DNA from: Apodemus sylvaticus
Taxonomy: Eukaryota; Chordata; Mammalia; Rodentia; Muridae
Assembly (NCBI RefSeq): GCF_947179515.1
Contig: NC_067477.1
Coordinates: 142,762,465 to 142,826,464, forward strand
Length of the DNA: 64,000 nucleotides
Reading direction: 5' to 3'
The position numbers and the translations under genes were made by a program. The notes under the pieces are model-generated. The model did not search any database and had not been told where the DNA came from. It saw only the letters and a list, made by a program, of their open reading frames with translations. This document shows, piece after piece, positions 1 through 10,695 of this stretch; positions within the stretch are counted from its first letter, which is position 1, and each line of letters begins with the position of its first letter.

Positions 1-530
1 TTGACGAAAGAAAATTCTCCTTTGGGTTCTCATTGAGGTTCATATTTAGACGTACACGTCACACCAAATCTTTTCGAGTTACAACGTGTTGTTTAGGAGA
101 TACAAGCTAATTTTCTATAATGCGTTAATTCTTGTAAAGTGTTTCCAATACGTACGTATTTGTCTTTACTCTGCAACACTGTATTTCCTTATAACGTGGT
201 ATTCTTACATATTCTTTCGAGAGAAAACTATCCTGTGCATTGCCTTTTGAGGCTAAACACTTAGACATACAGGCAACACCAAAGCTTTTTGAGTTACAAC
301 GTGTTGTTTTTAAAAAACAAGATAATTTCGCACGATGCTGGATTTCCTTACAACATGGTTTTCTGACAAATTTTGACGAAAGAAAATTATTCTGTTGGTT
401 CCCTTTTGAAGCTTCATGTTTAGACGTGCACGCCACACCTAATCATTTCGAGTTACCACGTGTTGTTTAGGAGATACAAGCTAATTTTGTATGATGCTTT
501 ATTTCTTCTCGTAAAGTGTGTCCAATACGT
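1..530 (+). repeat. Local duplicate of 3,379-3,920
   Basis: Matches 3,379-~3,920 at an offset of 3,378 bp (nine monomers). Shared rare variants include TATAATGCGTTAATTC without the usual TTCTC, TTTTTAAAAAACAAG, and GATGCTGGATTTCCTTACAAC. The block may continue left of the window. Confidence 0.82.
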
Positions 531-537
531 ACGTATT
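524..537. repeat. 14 bp perfect palindrome in the A-specific segment
   Basis: AATACGTACGTATT equals its own reverse complement. It recurs in many A halves, with single-base variants such as ATATGTACGTAT and ATAAGTACGTAT. It could extrude a tiny cruciform or bind a dimeric protein; neither is shown by the sequence. Confidence 0.8.
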
Positions 538-1831
538 TGTCTTTACTCTGCAACACTGTATTTCCTTATAACGTGGTATTCTTACACATTCTTTCGAGAG
601 AAAACTATCTTGTGCGTTCCCTTTTGAGGCTACACACTTAGACATACAGGCAACACCAAAGCTTTTCAAGTTACAACGTGTTTTTTATGAAAAACAAGAT
701 AATTTCACACGATGCGGGATTTCCTTAAAACTTGGTGTTCTGACAAATTTTGACGAAAGAAGATTCTCCTGTGGGTTCTCTTTTGAGGCTACATGTTTAG
801 CCGTGCATGCCACACGAAATCCTTTCGAATTATCACGTGTTGTTTTGGAGATACAAGCTAATTGTGTACGATGCGTTATTTCTTCTCGTAAGTGTTTCCT
901 ATATGTATGTATTTGTCTTTACTCTGCAATACTGTATTTCCTTATAACATTGTATTCTTACATGTTCTTTCGAGAGAAAACTCTCCTGTGCGTTCTCTTT
1001 AGAGGCTACACGCTTAGATATACATGCAACACCAAAGCTTTTCGAGTTACAACGTGTTGTTTAGGAAAAACAAGATAATTTTGCACGATGCGGGATATCC
1101 TTAAAACGTGGTTTTCTGACAAATTTTAACGAAAGAAAGTTCTCCTGTGCGTTGTCTTTTGAGGCTACAGGTTTAGACGTACACGCCACACCAAATCTTT
1201 TCGAGTTATAACTTGTTGTTTAGGAGATACAAGCAAATTTTGTTCGATGCGTTATTTCTTCTTGTAAAGTGTGTCCAATACGTACTTAATTGTCTTTACT
1301 CTGCAACACTGTACTTCCTTATAACGTGGTATTCTTACATATTCTTTCGAGGGAAACGTCTCCTGTGCGTTCTCTTTTGGGCTACATGCTTAGACATACA
1401 CGCAACACCAAAGCTTTTCGAGTTACAACGTGTTGTTTAGGAAAAACAAGATAATTTCGCATGATGCGAGATTTCCATAAAACGTGGTTTTCTGAAAAAT
1501 TTTGACGAAAGAAAATTCTCCTGTGGGTTCTCTTTTGAGGCTACATGTTTAGACGTACACGTCACACCAAATCTTTTTGAGTTACAACGTGTTGTTTAGG
1601 AGATACAACCTAATTTTTTACGATGCGTTATTTCTTCTCATAAAGTGTTTCCAATAAGTACTTATTTGTCTTTACTCTGCAAAATTGTATTTCCTTATAA
1701 CGTGGTAGTCTTACATATTCTTTCGAGAGAAAACTCTCCTATGCCTTCTCTTTTGAGGCTCCACGCTTACACATACACGCAACACCAAAGCTTTTCGAGT
1801 TACAACATGTTGCTTTGGAAAAAGAAGATGA

Positions 1832-1848
1832 TTTCGCACGATGCGGGA
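1832..1848 (+). other. CENP-B-box-like motif, exact core
   Basis: TTCG at 1833-1836, A at 1841 and CGGG at 1844-1847. It belongs to a B half whose start is the GAAAAAGAAGATG variant. Confidence 0.72.
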
Positions 1849-3378
1849 TTTCCTTAAATCGTAGTTTTCTGAAAAATTTTGAAGAAAGACAATTCTCTGG
1901 GGGTTCTCTTTTAAGGCTACACATTTAGACATACACGGCACACCAAATCTTTTCGAGTTACAACATGTTGTTTCGGAGATACAAGCTAATTTTGTAAGAT
2001 GCGTTACTTCTGCTCGTAAAGTTTTCCAATACGTACTTATTTGTCTTTACTCTGCAACACTGTATTTCCTTATAACGTTGTATTCTTACATATTCTTTCG
2101 AGAGAAAACTCTCCTGTGCGTTCTCTTTACAGGCTACACGCTTAGACATACACGCAACGCCAAAGCTTTTTGAGTTACAATGTGTCGTTTAGGAAAAACA
2201 AGATAATTTCACACGATGCGAGATTTCCATAAAACGTGGTTGTCTGAAAAATTTTGACGAAATAAAGTTCTCCTGTGGGTTCTCTTTTGAGGCTACACGT
2301 GTAGAGGTAAGAGCCACACCAAATTTTTACCAGTTACAACGTGTTGTTTAGGAGATACAAGCTAATTTTGTACGATGCATTATTTCTTCTCTTAAAGTGT
2401 TTCCAATAGTATTTGTCTGTACTCTGCAACATTATATTTCCTTATAACGTGGTATACTTACATATTCTTTCGAGAGAAAACTCTCCTGTGCCTTCTCTTT
2501 TGAGGCTCCACGCTTAGAAATACAGGCAACACCATAGCTTTTCGAGTTACAGCGTGTTGTTTATGGAAAACAAGATAATTTTGCACGATGCGGGATTTCC
2601 TTAAAACGTGGTTTTCTGACAAATTTTGAGTAAAGAAAATTCTCCTGTGGCTTCTCTTTTGAGGCTACACATTTAGACGTGCACGCCACACCAAATCCTT
2701 TCGAGTTACCACGTGTTGTTTAAGAGATACAAGCTAATTTTGTATGATGCGTTATTTCTTTTCATAAAGTGGTTCCAATACGTATGTATTTGTCTTTACT
2801 CTGCAACACTGTATTTCATTATAACGTTGTATTCTTACATGTTTTTTCGAGAGAAACTCTCCTGTGCATTCTCTTTAGAGGCTACATGCTCAGACATACA
2901 CGCAACACCAAAGCTTTTCGAGTTACAACGTGTTGTTTAGGAAAAACAAGATAATTTTGCACGATGCGGGATTTCCTTAAAACGTGGTTTTCTGACAAAT
3001 TTTGACGAAAGAAAGTTCTCCTGTGGGTTCTCCTTTGAGGCTACACGTGTAGCCGTACGAGCCACACCAAATATTTTTGAGTTACAACGTGTTGTTTAGG
3101 AGATACAAGCAAATATTGTACGATGCGCTATTTCTTCTCGTAAAATGTTTCCAATACGTACATATTTGTCTTTACTCTGCAACACTGTATTTCCTTATAA
3201 CATGGTATTCTTACATATTCTTTCGAGGGAAAACTCTCCTGTGCATTCTCTTTTGAGGCTACACGATTAGACAAGCACGCAACACCAAAGCTTTTCGAGT
3301 TACAACATGTTGTTTAGGAAAAAGAAGATGATTTCGCACGATGAGGGATTTCCTAAAAACCTGGTTTTATGAAAAATT

Positions 3379-3920
3379 TTGACGAAAGAAAATTCTCCTT
3401 TGGGTTCTCTTTTGAGGCTACATATTCAGACGTACACGTCACACCAAATCTTTTCGAGTTACAACGTGTTGTTTAGGAGATACAAGCTAATTTTTTATAA
3501 TGCGTTAATTCTCGTAAAGTGTTTCTAATACGTACGTATTTGTCTTTACTCTGCAACACTGTATTTCCTTATAACATGGTATTCTTACATATTCTTTCAA
3601 GAGAAAACTATCCTGTGCATTCCCATTTGAGGCTAAACACTTAGACAAAGAGGCAACACCAAAGCTTTTTGAGTTACAACGTGTTGTTTTTAAAAAAACA
3701 AGATAATTTCGCACGATGCTGGATTTCCTTACAACATGGTTTTCTGACAAATTTTGACGAAAGAAAATTATTCTGTTGGTTCTCTTTTGAAGCTTCATGT
3801 TTAGACGTGCACGCCACACCTAATCCTTTCGAGTTACCACGTGTTGTTTAGGAGATACAAGCTAATTTTGTACGATGCTTTATTTCTTCTCGTAAAGTGT
3901 GTCCAATACGTACTTAATTG
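3379..3920 (+). repeat. Local duplicate of 1-530
   Basis: Second copy of the block described at the window start. The two diverge after GTGTGTCCAATACGTAC, where this copy reads TTAATTG and the other GTATTTG. Confidence 0.82.
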
Positions 3921-4499
3921 TCTTTACTCTGCAACACTATATTTGCCTATAACGTGGTATTCTTACATATTCTTTTGAGAGAAAACTCTCCTGTGCAATC
4001 TCATTTGAGGCTACAAGCTTAGACATACACGCAACACCAAAGCTTTTCAAGTTACAACGTGTTGTTTAGGAAAAACAAGATAATTTCGCACGATGCGAGA
4101 TTTCCGTAAAACGTGGTTTCTGACAAATTTTGATGAAAGAAAATTCTCCTGCGGGTTCTCTTTTGAGGCTACACATTTAGACATACACGTGACGCCAAAT
4201 CTTTTCGAGTTACAACGTATTGTTTAGGAGACACAAGTTAATTTTGTACGATGCTTTATTACTTCTCGTAAAGTGTTTACAATATGTTCTTATTTGTCTT
4301 TACTCTGCAAAATTGTATTTCCTTATAACATGGTATTATTACATATTCTTTCGAGGGAAAACTCTCCTGTGCCTTCTCTTTTGAGGCTCCATCCTTACAC
4401 GTACATGAAACACCAAAGCTTTTCGAGTTACAACATGTTGTTTAGGAAAAAGGAGATGATTTTGCAAGATGCGGGATTAGCTTAAAACGTGGTTTTCTG

Positions 4500-6757
4500 A
4501 AAAATTTTGATGAAAGAAAATTCTCCTGTGTGTTCTCTTTTGAGGCTACATATTTAGACGTACATGCCACACCAAATCTTTTCGAATTACAACGTGTTGT
4601 TTAGGAGATACAAGCTAATTTTGTACAATGCGTTAATTCTTCTCGTAAAGTGTTTCCGATATGTACGTATTTGTCTTTACTCTGCAACACTGTATTTCCT
4701 TAAAACGTGGTTTTCTTACATATTCTTTCGAGAGAAAACTATCCTGTGCGTTCCCTTTTGAGGCTACACACTTAGACATACAGGTAACACCAAAGCTTTT
4801 CGAGTTACAACGTGTTGTTTATGAAAAACAAGATAATTTCGCACGATGCGGGATTTCCTTAAAACGTGGTTTTCTGACAAATTTTGACGAAAGAAAATTC
4901 TCCTGTGGGTTCTCTTTTGAGGCTTCACGTTTAGACGTGCACGCCACACCAAATCCTTTCGAGTTACCACGTGTTGTTTAGGAGATACAAGCTAATTTTG
5001 TACGATGCGTTATTTCTTCTAATAAAGTGTTTCCAATACGTACATATTTGTCTTTACTCTGCAACACTGTATTTCCTTATAACGTGGTATTCTTACATAT
5101 TCTGTCGCGAGAAAACTATCCTGTGCATTCCCTTTTGAGGCTACACAATTAGACATACAGGCAACACCAAAACTTTTCGAGTTACAACGTGTTGTTTATG
5201 AAAAACAAGATAATTTCGCATGATGCGGGATTTCCGTAAAAAGTGGTGTTCTGACAAATTTTGACGAAAGAAAATTCTCCTGTTGGTTCTCTTTTGAGGC
5301 TACACGTTTAGACGTGCACGCCACACCAAATCTTTTCGAGTTACCACGTGTTGTTTAGGAGATACAAGCTAATTTTTTACGAAGCGTTATTTTTTCTCGT
5401 AAAGTGTTTCCAAAAAGTATGTATTTGTCTTTATTCTGCAACACTGTATTTCCTTATAACGTTGTATTCTTACATGTTCTTTCGAGAGAAAAATCTCCTG
5501 TGCGTTCTCTTAAGTGGCTACACGCATAGACATACACGCAATACCAAAGCTTTGCGAGTTACAACGTGTTGTTTGGGAAAAACAAGATAATTTTCACGAT
5601 GCGGGATATCCTTAAAACGTGGTTTTCTGACAAATTTTAACGAAAGAAAGTTCTCCTGTGCGTTGTCTTTTGAGGCTACAGGTTTAGACGTACACGCCAC
5701 ACCAAATCTTTTCGAGTTATAACGTGTTGTTTAGGAGATACAAGCAAATTTTTTACGATGCGTTACTTCTTCTCCTAAAGTGTTTCCAATATGTACTTAT
5801 TTGTCTTTACTCTGCAACACTGTTTTTCCTTATAACGTGGTATTCTTACATATTCTTTCGAGAGAAAACTCTCCTGTGCATTCTCTTTTGAGGCTACACG
5901 CTTAGACAAACACTCAACACCAAAGCTTTTCGAGTTATACCGTGTTGTTTAGGAAAAACAAGATAATTTTGCACGATGCGGGATTTCCTTAAAACGAGTT
6001 TTCTGACAAATTTTGATGAAAGAAAATTCTCCTGTGAGTTCCCTTTTGAGGCTACACATTTAGACGTACATGTCACACCAAATCTTTTCGAGTTACAACG
6101 TGTTGTTTAGGAGATACAAGCTAATTTTTTACGATGCGTTATTTCTTCTGGTAAAATGTGTCCAATACGTACTTATTTGTCTTTACTCTGCAACACTGTA
6201 TTTCCTTATAACGTGGTATTCTTACATATTCTTTCGAGAGAAAACTCTCCTGTGCGTTCTCTTTTGAGGCTACACGCTTAGACATACACGCAGCACCAAA
6301 GCTTTCCGAGTTACAACGTGTTGTTTAGGAAAAACAAGATAATTTCCACGATGCGGGATTTCCATAAAACGTGGTTTTCTGACAAATTTTGACGAAAGAA
6401 AATTCTCCTGTGAGTTCTCTTTTGAGGCTACACGTTTAGCCGTACACGCCACACCAAATCTTTTCGAGTTACATCGTGTTGTTTAGGAGATACAAGCTAA
6501 TTTTGTACGATGTGTTATTACTTCTCGTAAAGTGTTTCCAATACCTACGTATTTGTCTTTACTCTGCAACACTGTATTTCCTTATAACGTGGTATTCTTA
6601 TATATTCTTTTGAGAGAAATCTCTCCTGTGCATTCTCTTTTGAGGCCACAAGTTTATACATACACGCAACACCAAAGCTTTTCGAGTTACGAAGTGTTGT
6701 GTAGGAAAAACAAGATAATTTCGCACAATGCAGGATTTCCTTAATACGTGCATTCTG
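4500..6757 (+). repeat. Six-monomer higher-order unit, copy 1
   Basis: The next ~2.25 kb repeats this block at an offset of 2,257-2,258 bp, including rare variants. Examples are TGTACAATGCGTTAATTC at 4,622/6,880, CTTAAGTGGCTACACGC at 5,510/7,770 and AACACTCAACACC near 5,910/8,167. Confidence 0.85.
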
Positions 6758-9010
6758 ACAAATTTTGACGAAAGAAAATTCTCCTGTGTGTTCTCTTTTG
6801 AGGCTACATATTTAGACGTACACGCCACACCAAATCTTTTCGAATTACAACGTATTGTTTAGGAGCTCCAAGCTAATTTTGTACAATGCGTTAATTCTTC
6901 TCGTAAGTGTTTCCAATACATACATATTTGTCTTTACTCTGCAACACTGTATTTCTTAAAACGTGGTTTTCTTACATATTCTTTCAAGAGAAAACTATCC
7001 TGTGCATTCCCTTTTGAGGCTACATACTTAGACATACAGGCAACAACAAAGCTTTTCGAGTTACAACGTGATGTTTATGAAAAACAAGATAATTTCACAC
7101 GATGCGGGATTTCCTTAAAACGTGGTTTTCTGACAAATTTTGACGAAAGAAAATTCTCCTGTGGGTTCTCTTTTGAGGCTTCACGTTTAGACGTGCACGC
7201 CACACCAAATCCTTTCGAGTTACCACGTGTTGTTTAGGAGATACAAGCTAATTTTGTACGCTGCGTTATTTCTTCTCATAAAGTGTTTCCAATACGTACA
7301 TATTTGTCTTTACTCTGCAACACTGTATTTCCTTATAACGTGGTATTCTTACATATTCTGTCGAGAGAAAACTATCCTGTGCGTTCCCTTTTGAGGCTAC
7401 ACACTTAGACATACAGGCAACACCAAAACCTTTCGAGTTACAACGTGTTGTTTATGAAAAACTAGATAAGTTCACACGATGTGGGATTTCCTTAAAACGT
7501 GGTGTTCTGACAAATTTTGACGAAAGAAAATTCTCCTGTTGGTTCTCTTTTGAGGCTACACGTTTAGACGTGCACGCCACACCAAGTCTTTTCGAGGTAC
7601 CACGTGTTGTTTAGGACATACAAGCTAATTTTTTAGGATGCATTATTTCTTCTCGTAAAGTGTTTCCAATAAGTACGTATTTGTCTTTACTCTGCAACAC
7701 TGTATTTCCTTATAACGTTGTATTCTTACATGTTCTTTCGAGAGAAAAATCTCCTGTGCCTTCTCTTAAGTGGCTACACGCATAGACATACACGCAGCAC
7801 CAAAGCTTTTCGAGTTACAACGAGTTGTTTAGGAAAAACAAGATAATTTTGCACGATGCGGGATATCCTTAAAACGTGGTTTTCTGACAAATTTTGACGA
7901 AAGAAAGTTCTCCTGTGGGTTCTCTTTTGAGGCTACACGTTTAGACTTATGAGCCACACCAAATCTTTTCGAGTTACAACGTGTTGTTTACGAGATACAA
8001 GCAAATTTTTTACGATGCGTTATTTCTTCTCCTAAAGTGTTTCCAATATATACTTATTTGTCTTTACTCTGCAACACTGTATTTCCTTATAACGTGGTAT
8101 TCTTACATATTCTTTCCAGAGAAAACTCTCCTGTGCGTTCTCTTTTGAGGCTACACGCTTAGACAAACACTCAACACCAAAGCTTTTCGAGTTACACCGT
8201 GTTGTTTAGTAAAAACAAGATAATTTTGCACGATGCGAGATTTCCTTAAAACGTGTTTTCTGACAAATTTTGATGAAAGAAAATTCTCCTGTGAGTTCTC
8301 TTTTGAGGGTACATGTTTAGACGTACATGTCACACCAAATCTTTTCGAGTTACAACGTGTTGTTTAGGAGATACAAGCTTATTTTTTACGATGCGTTACT
8401 TCTTCTCATAAATTGTGTCCAATACTTACTTATTTGTCTTTACTCTGCAACACTGTATTTCCTTATAACGCGGTATTCTTACATATTCTTTCGAGAGAAA
8501 ACTCTCCTGTGCGTTCTCTTTTGAGGCTACACGCTTAGACATACACGCAGCACCAAAGCTTTTAGAGTTACAACGTGTTGTTTAGGAAAAACAAGATAAT
8601 TTCCACGATGCGGGATTTCCATAAAACGTGGTTTTCTGACAAATTTTGACGAAAGAAAATACTCCTGTAAGTTCACTTTTGAGGCTACACGTTTAGACGT
8701 ACACGCCACACCAAATCTTTTCGAGTTACATCGTGTTGTTTAGGAGATACAAGCTAATTTTCTACGATGCGTTATTTCTTCTCGTAAAGCGTTTCCAATA
8801 TATACGTATTTGTCTTTACTCTGCAACACTGTATTTCCATATAACGTGGAATTCTTATATATTCTTTCGAGAGAAAACTCTCCTGTGTGTTATCTTTTGA
8901 GGCCACACGTTTAGACATACACGCAACACCAAAGCTTTTCGAGTTACAATGTGTTGTTTAGGAAAAACAAGATAATTTCGCACAATGCGGGATTTCCTTA
9001 AAACGTGGTT
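6758..9010 (+). repeat. Six-monomer higher-order unit, copy 2
   Basis: Directly adjacent to copy 1 in the same orientation. It differs from copy 1 by scattered changes, for example GTGATGTTTATG for GTGTTGTTTATG near 7,068. Confidence 0.85.
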
Positions 9011-9488
9011 TTCTGACAAATTTTGACGAAAGAAAATTCTCCTGTGGGTTCTCTTTTGAGGCTACACGTTTCAACTTACACGTCACACCAAATCCTTCGA
9101 GTTACAACGTGTTGTTTAGGAAATACAAGCTAATTTTGTACGATGTATTATTCCATCTCGTAAAGTGTTTCCAATAAGTAAGTATCTGTCTTTACTCTGC
9201 AACACTGTATTTCCTTATAACGTGGTATTCTTACATATTCTTTCGAGAGAATACTCTACTGTGCATTCTCTTTTGAGGCTACATGCTTAGACATACACGC
9301 AACACCAAAGCTTTTCGAGTTACAACGTGTTGTTTAGGAAAAACAAGATAATTTCGCATGATGCAGGACTTCCTTAAAACGTGGTTTTCTGAAAAAATTT
9401 TGACCAAAGAAAATTCTCCTGTGGGTTCTCTTTTGAGGCTACGCATTTAGATGTAAACACAACACCAAATATTTTCGAGTTACAACGT

Positions 9489-9522
9489 GTTGTTTACACC
9501 AAAGCTTTTCGAGTTACAACGT
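9489..9522 (+). repeat. 34 bp remnant of an A half (B next to B)
   Basis: An A half is cut down to its first 8 and last ~26 bases: GTTGTTTA is joined straight to CACCAAAGCTTTTCGAG. About 183 bp are missing compared with a normal A half, so two B halves lie nearly side by side. Confidence 0.85.
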
Positions 9523-9720
9523 GTTGTTTAGGAAAAACAAGATAATTTCGCACGATGCGGGATTTCCTTAAAACGTGGTTTTCCGACGTATTTTGACGAA
9601 AGAAAATTCTCCTGTGGGTTCCCTTTTGAGGCTACACGTTTCAACGTACACGCCACACAAAATCTTTTCGCGTTACACCGTGTTGTTTACGAAATACAAG
9701 CTAATTTTGTATGATGTATT

Positions 9721-9779
9721 ATTCCTTCTCGTAAAGTGTTTCCAATATGTATGTATCTGTCTTTACTGTGCAACACTGT
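9721..9779 (+). repeat. A-specific 59 bp segment absent from B
   Basis: This segment (consensus from ATTTCTTCTCGTAAAG to CTGCAACACTGT) accounts for the length difference between A and B. In consensus it starts with ATTTC and is followed immediately by ATTTCC, so its ends lie in a short direct repeat. That fits a deletion in B, or an insertion in A, through microhomology. It usually carries the palindrome AATACGTACGTATT or a variant. Four of the six inversion junctions in the window fall inside or right beside this segment. Confidence 0.85.
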
Positions 9780-9815
9780 ATGTCCTTATAAGGTGGTATT
9801 CTTACATATTCTTTC

Positions 9816-9829
9816 GAGAGAATACTCTC
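9816..9829. repeat. Short hairpin-forming inverted repeat in A
   Basis: GAGAG (9816-9820), a 4-base AATA loop and CTCTC (9825-9829). The consensus loop is AAAA. The B half has GAAAG...ATTCTC here and lacks the symmetry, so the dyad is specific to A. Confidence 0.8.
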
Positions 9830-9892
9830 CTGTGCGTTCTCTTTTGAGGCTACACGCTTAGACATACATGCAAAACCAAAGCTTTTCGAGTT

Positions 9893-9904
9893 ACAACGTG
9901 TTGT
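9893..9904. repeat. Dyad at the half-unit border
   Basis: ACAAC (9893-9897), GT, then GTTGT (9900-9904). This inverted repeat marks nearly every A/B and B/A border across the array. In many copies the preceding ACAAC is ACCAC, giving the palindromic hexamer CACGTG. Confidence 0.78.
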
Positions 9905-10057
9905 TTAGGAAAAACAAGATAATTTCGCACGATGCGGGATTTCCATAAAACGTGGTTTTCTGAAAAAATTTTGACCAACGAAAATTCTCCTGTGGGTTCT
10001 CTTTTGAGGCTACACCTTTAGATAAACACCACACCAAATCCTTTTGAGTTACAACGT
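9900..10057 (+). repeat. Exemplar B half-unit (~159 bp) with CENP-B-box-like motif
   Basis: The B half reads from GTTGTTTAGGAAAAACAAG, through the box-like motif at 9923-9939, CGTGGTTTTCTG, a TTTTGACCAACGAAAATTC stretch, TTTTGAGGCTACACC and CACCAAATCCTTTTGAG. It is close to one nucleosome core in length (an observation of size only). By hand count the B consensus has ~31 C, ~32 G and 10 CpG in 159 bp, which is above random expectation. Confidence 0.92.
9923..9939 (+). other. CENP-B-box-like motif (exemplar, exact core match)
   Basis: TTTCGCACGATGCGGGA fits NTTCGNNNNANNCGGGN at all nine required positions and matches the full mammalian consensus YTTCGTTGGAARCGGGA at 13 of 17. CENP-B binds this box in mammalian centromeric satellites through its N-terminal pogo-transposase-like DNA-binding domain. 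Binding here is inferred, since no protein is encoded in the window. The motif has three CpGs. Confidence 0.75.
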
Positions 10058-10164
10058 GTTGTTTAGGAGATACAAGCTAATTTTTTACCATGTGTTATTT
10101 CTTCTCGTAAAGTGTTTCCAATACGTACATATTTGTCTTTACTCTGCAACACTGTTTTTCCATA

Positions 10165-10185
10165 TAATGTGGAATAACAAATAGT
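10165..10185. repeat. Inversion junction plus to minus (~10,172)
   Basis: Plus sequence runs ...CATATAATGTGGA and then continues as minus-strand repeat AATAACAAATAGTACAAAAT. The switch happens just after the A-specific segment. The flanking arms (about 10,058-10,100 and 10,175-10,220) are inverted copies of the same A start, separated by ~75 bp, so they could pair as a long stem. Confidence 0.88.
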
Positions 10186-10654
10186 ACAAAATTAGCTTGT
10201 ATCTCCTAAACAACACGTTATAACTCGAAAGGATTTGGTGTGGACTGTACGTCTAAACGTGTACCCTCAAAGAGAACCCACGTTTTAAGGAAATCCTGCA
10301 TCGTGCGCAATTATCTTCTTTTTCCTAAACAACACGTTTTAACTCGAAAAGCTTTGGTGTTGCGTGTATGTCTAAGCGTGTAGCCTCAAAAGAGAACGCA
10401 CAAAAGAGTTTTCTCTCGAAAGAGTATGTAAGAATACCACTTTATAAGGAAATACAGTGTCGCAGAGTAAAGGCAAATACATACGTATTGGAAACACTTT
10501 ACGAGAAGAAATAACGCAACGTACAAAATTAGCTTGTATCTCCTAAACAACACGTTGTAACTCGAAAAGATTTGGTGTGGCCTGTACGTCTAAATGTGTA
10601 GCCTCAAAAGAGAACCCACAGGAGAATTTTCTTTCGTCAAAATTTTTCAGAAAA

Positions 10655-10695
10655 CCCCGTTTTAAGGAAATCCCGCTTTAAGGAAATCCTAAACA
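10655..10695 (-). repeat. Rearranged B half lacking the box
   Basis: The run TTTAAGGAAATCC is repeated twice in a row (in the CGTTTTAAGGAAATCCCGC and CTTTAAGGAAATCC stretches). The normal TCGTGCGAAATTATCTTG between the box and the half-unit start is gone. Confidence 0.75.

Larger units (their letters stand above)
9682..9899 (+). repeat. Exemplar A half-unit (~217 bp)
   Basis: The A half reads from GTTGTTTA, through a CAAGCTAATTTTGTA block, the A-only 59 bp segment, CTTATAACGTGGTATTC in consensus, a GAGAG/CTCTC stem, TTTTGAGGCTACACGCTTAG, and CACCAAAGCTTTTCGAG. It contains an AAGCTT (HindIII) site in most copies; the B half has AAATCTTT at the same place. At the position where B has the CENP-B-box-like motif, A has TTTGTACGATGCGTTAT, which fails three of the nine core bases. 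Confidence 0.92.
9682..10057 (+). repeat. Exemplar 376 bp monomer (A half plus B half)
   Basis: A representative complete monomer in plus orientation, exactly 376 bp. The A half is 9682-9899 and the B half 9900-10057. Both halves start at a GTTGTTTA box and end at CGAGTTACAACGT or a variant. The two halves align to each other except for one internal segment present only in A, so the monomer is itself an old duplication. Typical half lengths elsewhere are 217-218 bp (A) and 158-159 bp (B). Confidence 0.93.
1..10172 (+). repeat. Orientation block 1, plus
   Basis: Head-to-tail monomers, about 27 copies, all in plus orientation. Exact CENP-B-box-like cores start at 1832, 4837, 5214, 8976, 9546 and 9923. 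Most other B halves carry TTTTGCAC, TTTCACAC or TTTCCAC in place of TTTCGCAC, or GCGAG for GCGGG. The block contains a 2,257 bp tandem higher-order repeat and ends at a switch to the opposite strand. Confidence 0.93.

Noticed and set aside
524..537. Telomere-like or origin motif in the TACGTACGTA palindrome
   Set aside because: No telomeric hexamer array is present and no origin consensus can be supported. The palindrome is simply part of the A-half consensus.
9923..9939. Presence of the box as proof of a mammal
   Set aside because: Box-like motifs occur in satellites of many animals and may arise by convergence. High CpG in the consensus also does not settle the taxon.
10165..10185. Terminal inverted repeats of a transposon around the minus block
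   Set aside because: The inverted arms are just the satellite in both orientations. There is no target-site duplication and no transposase.
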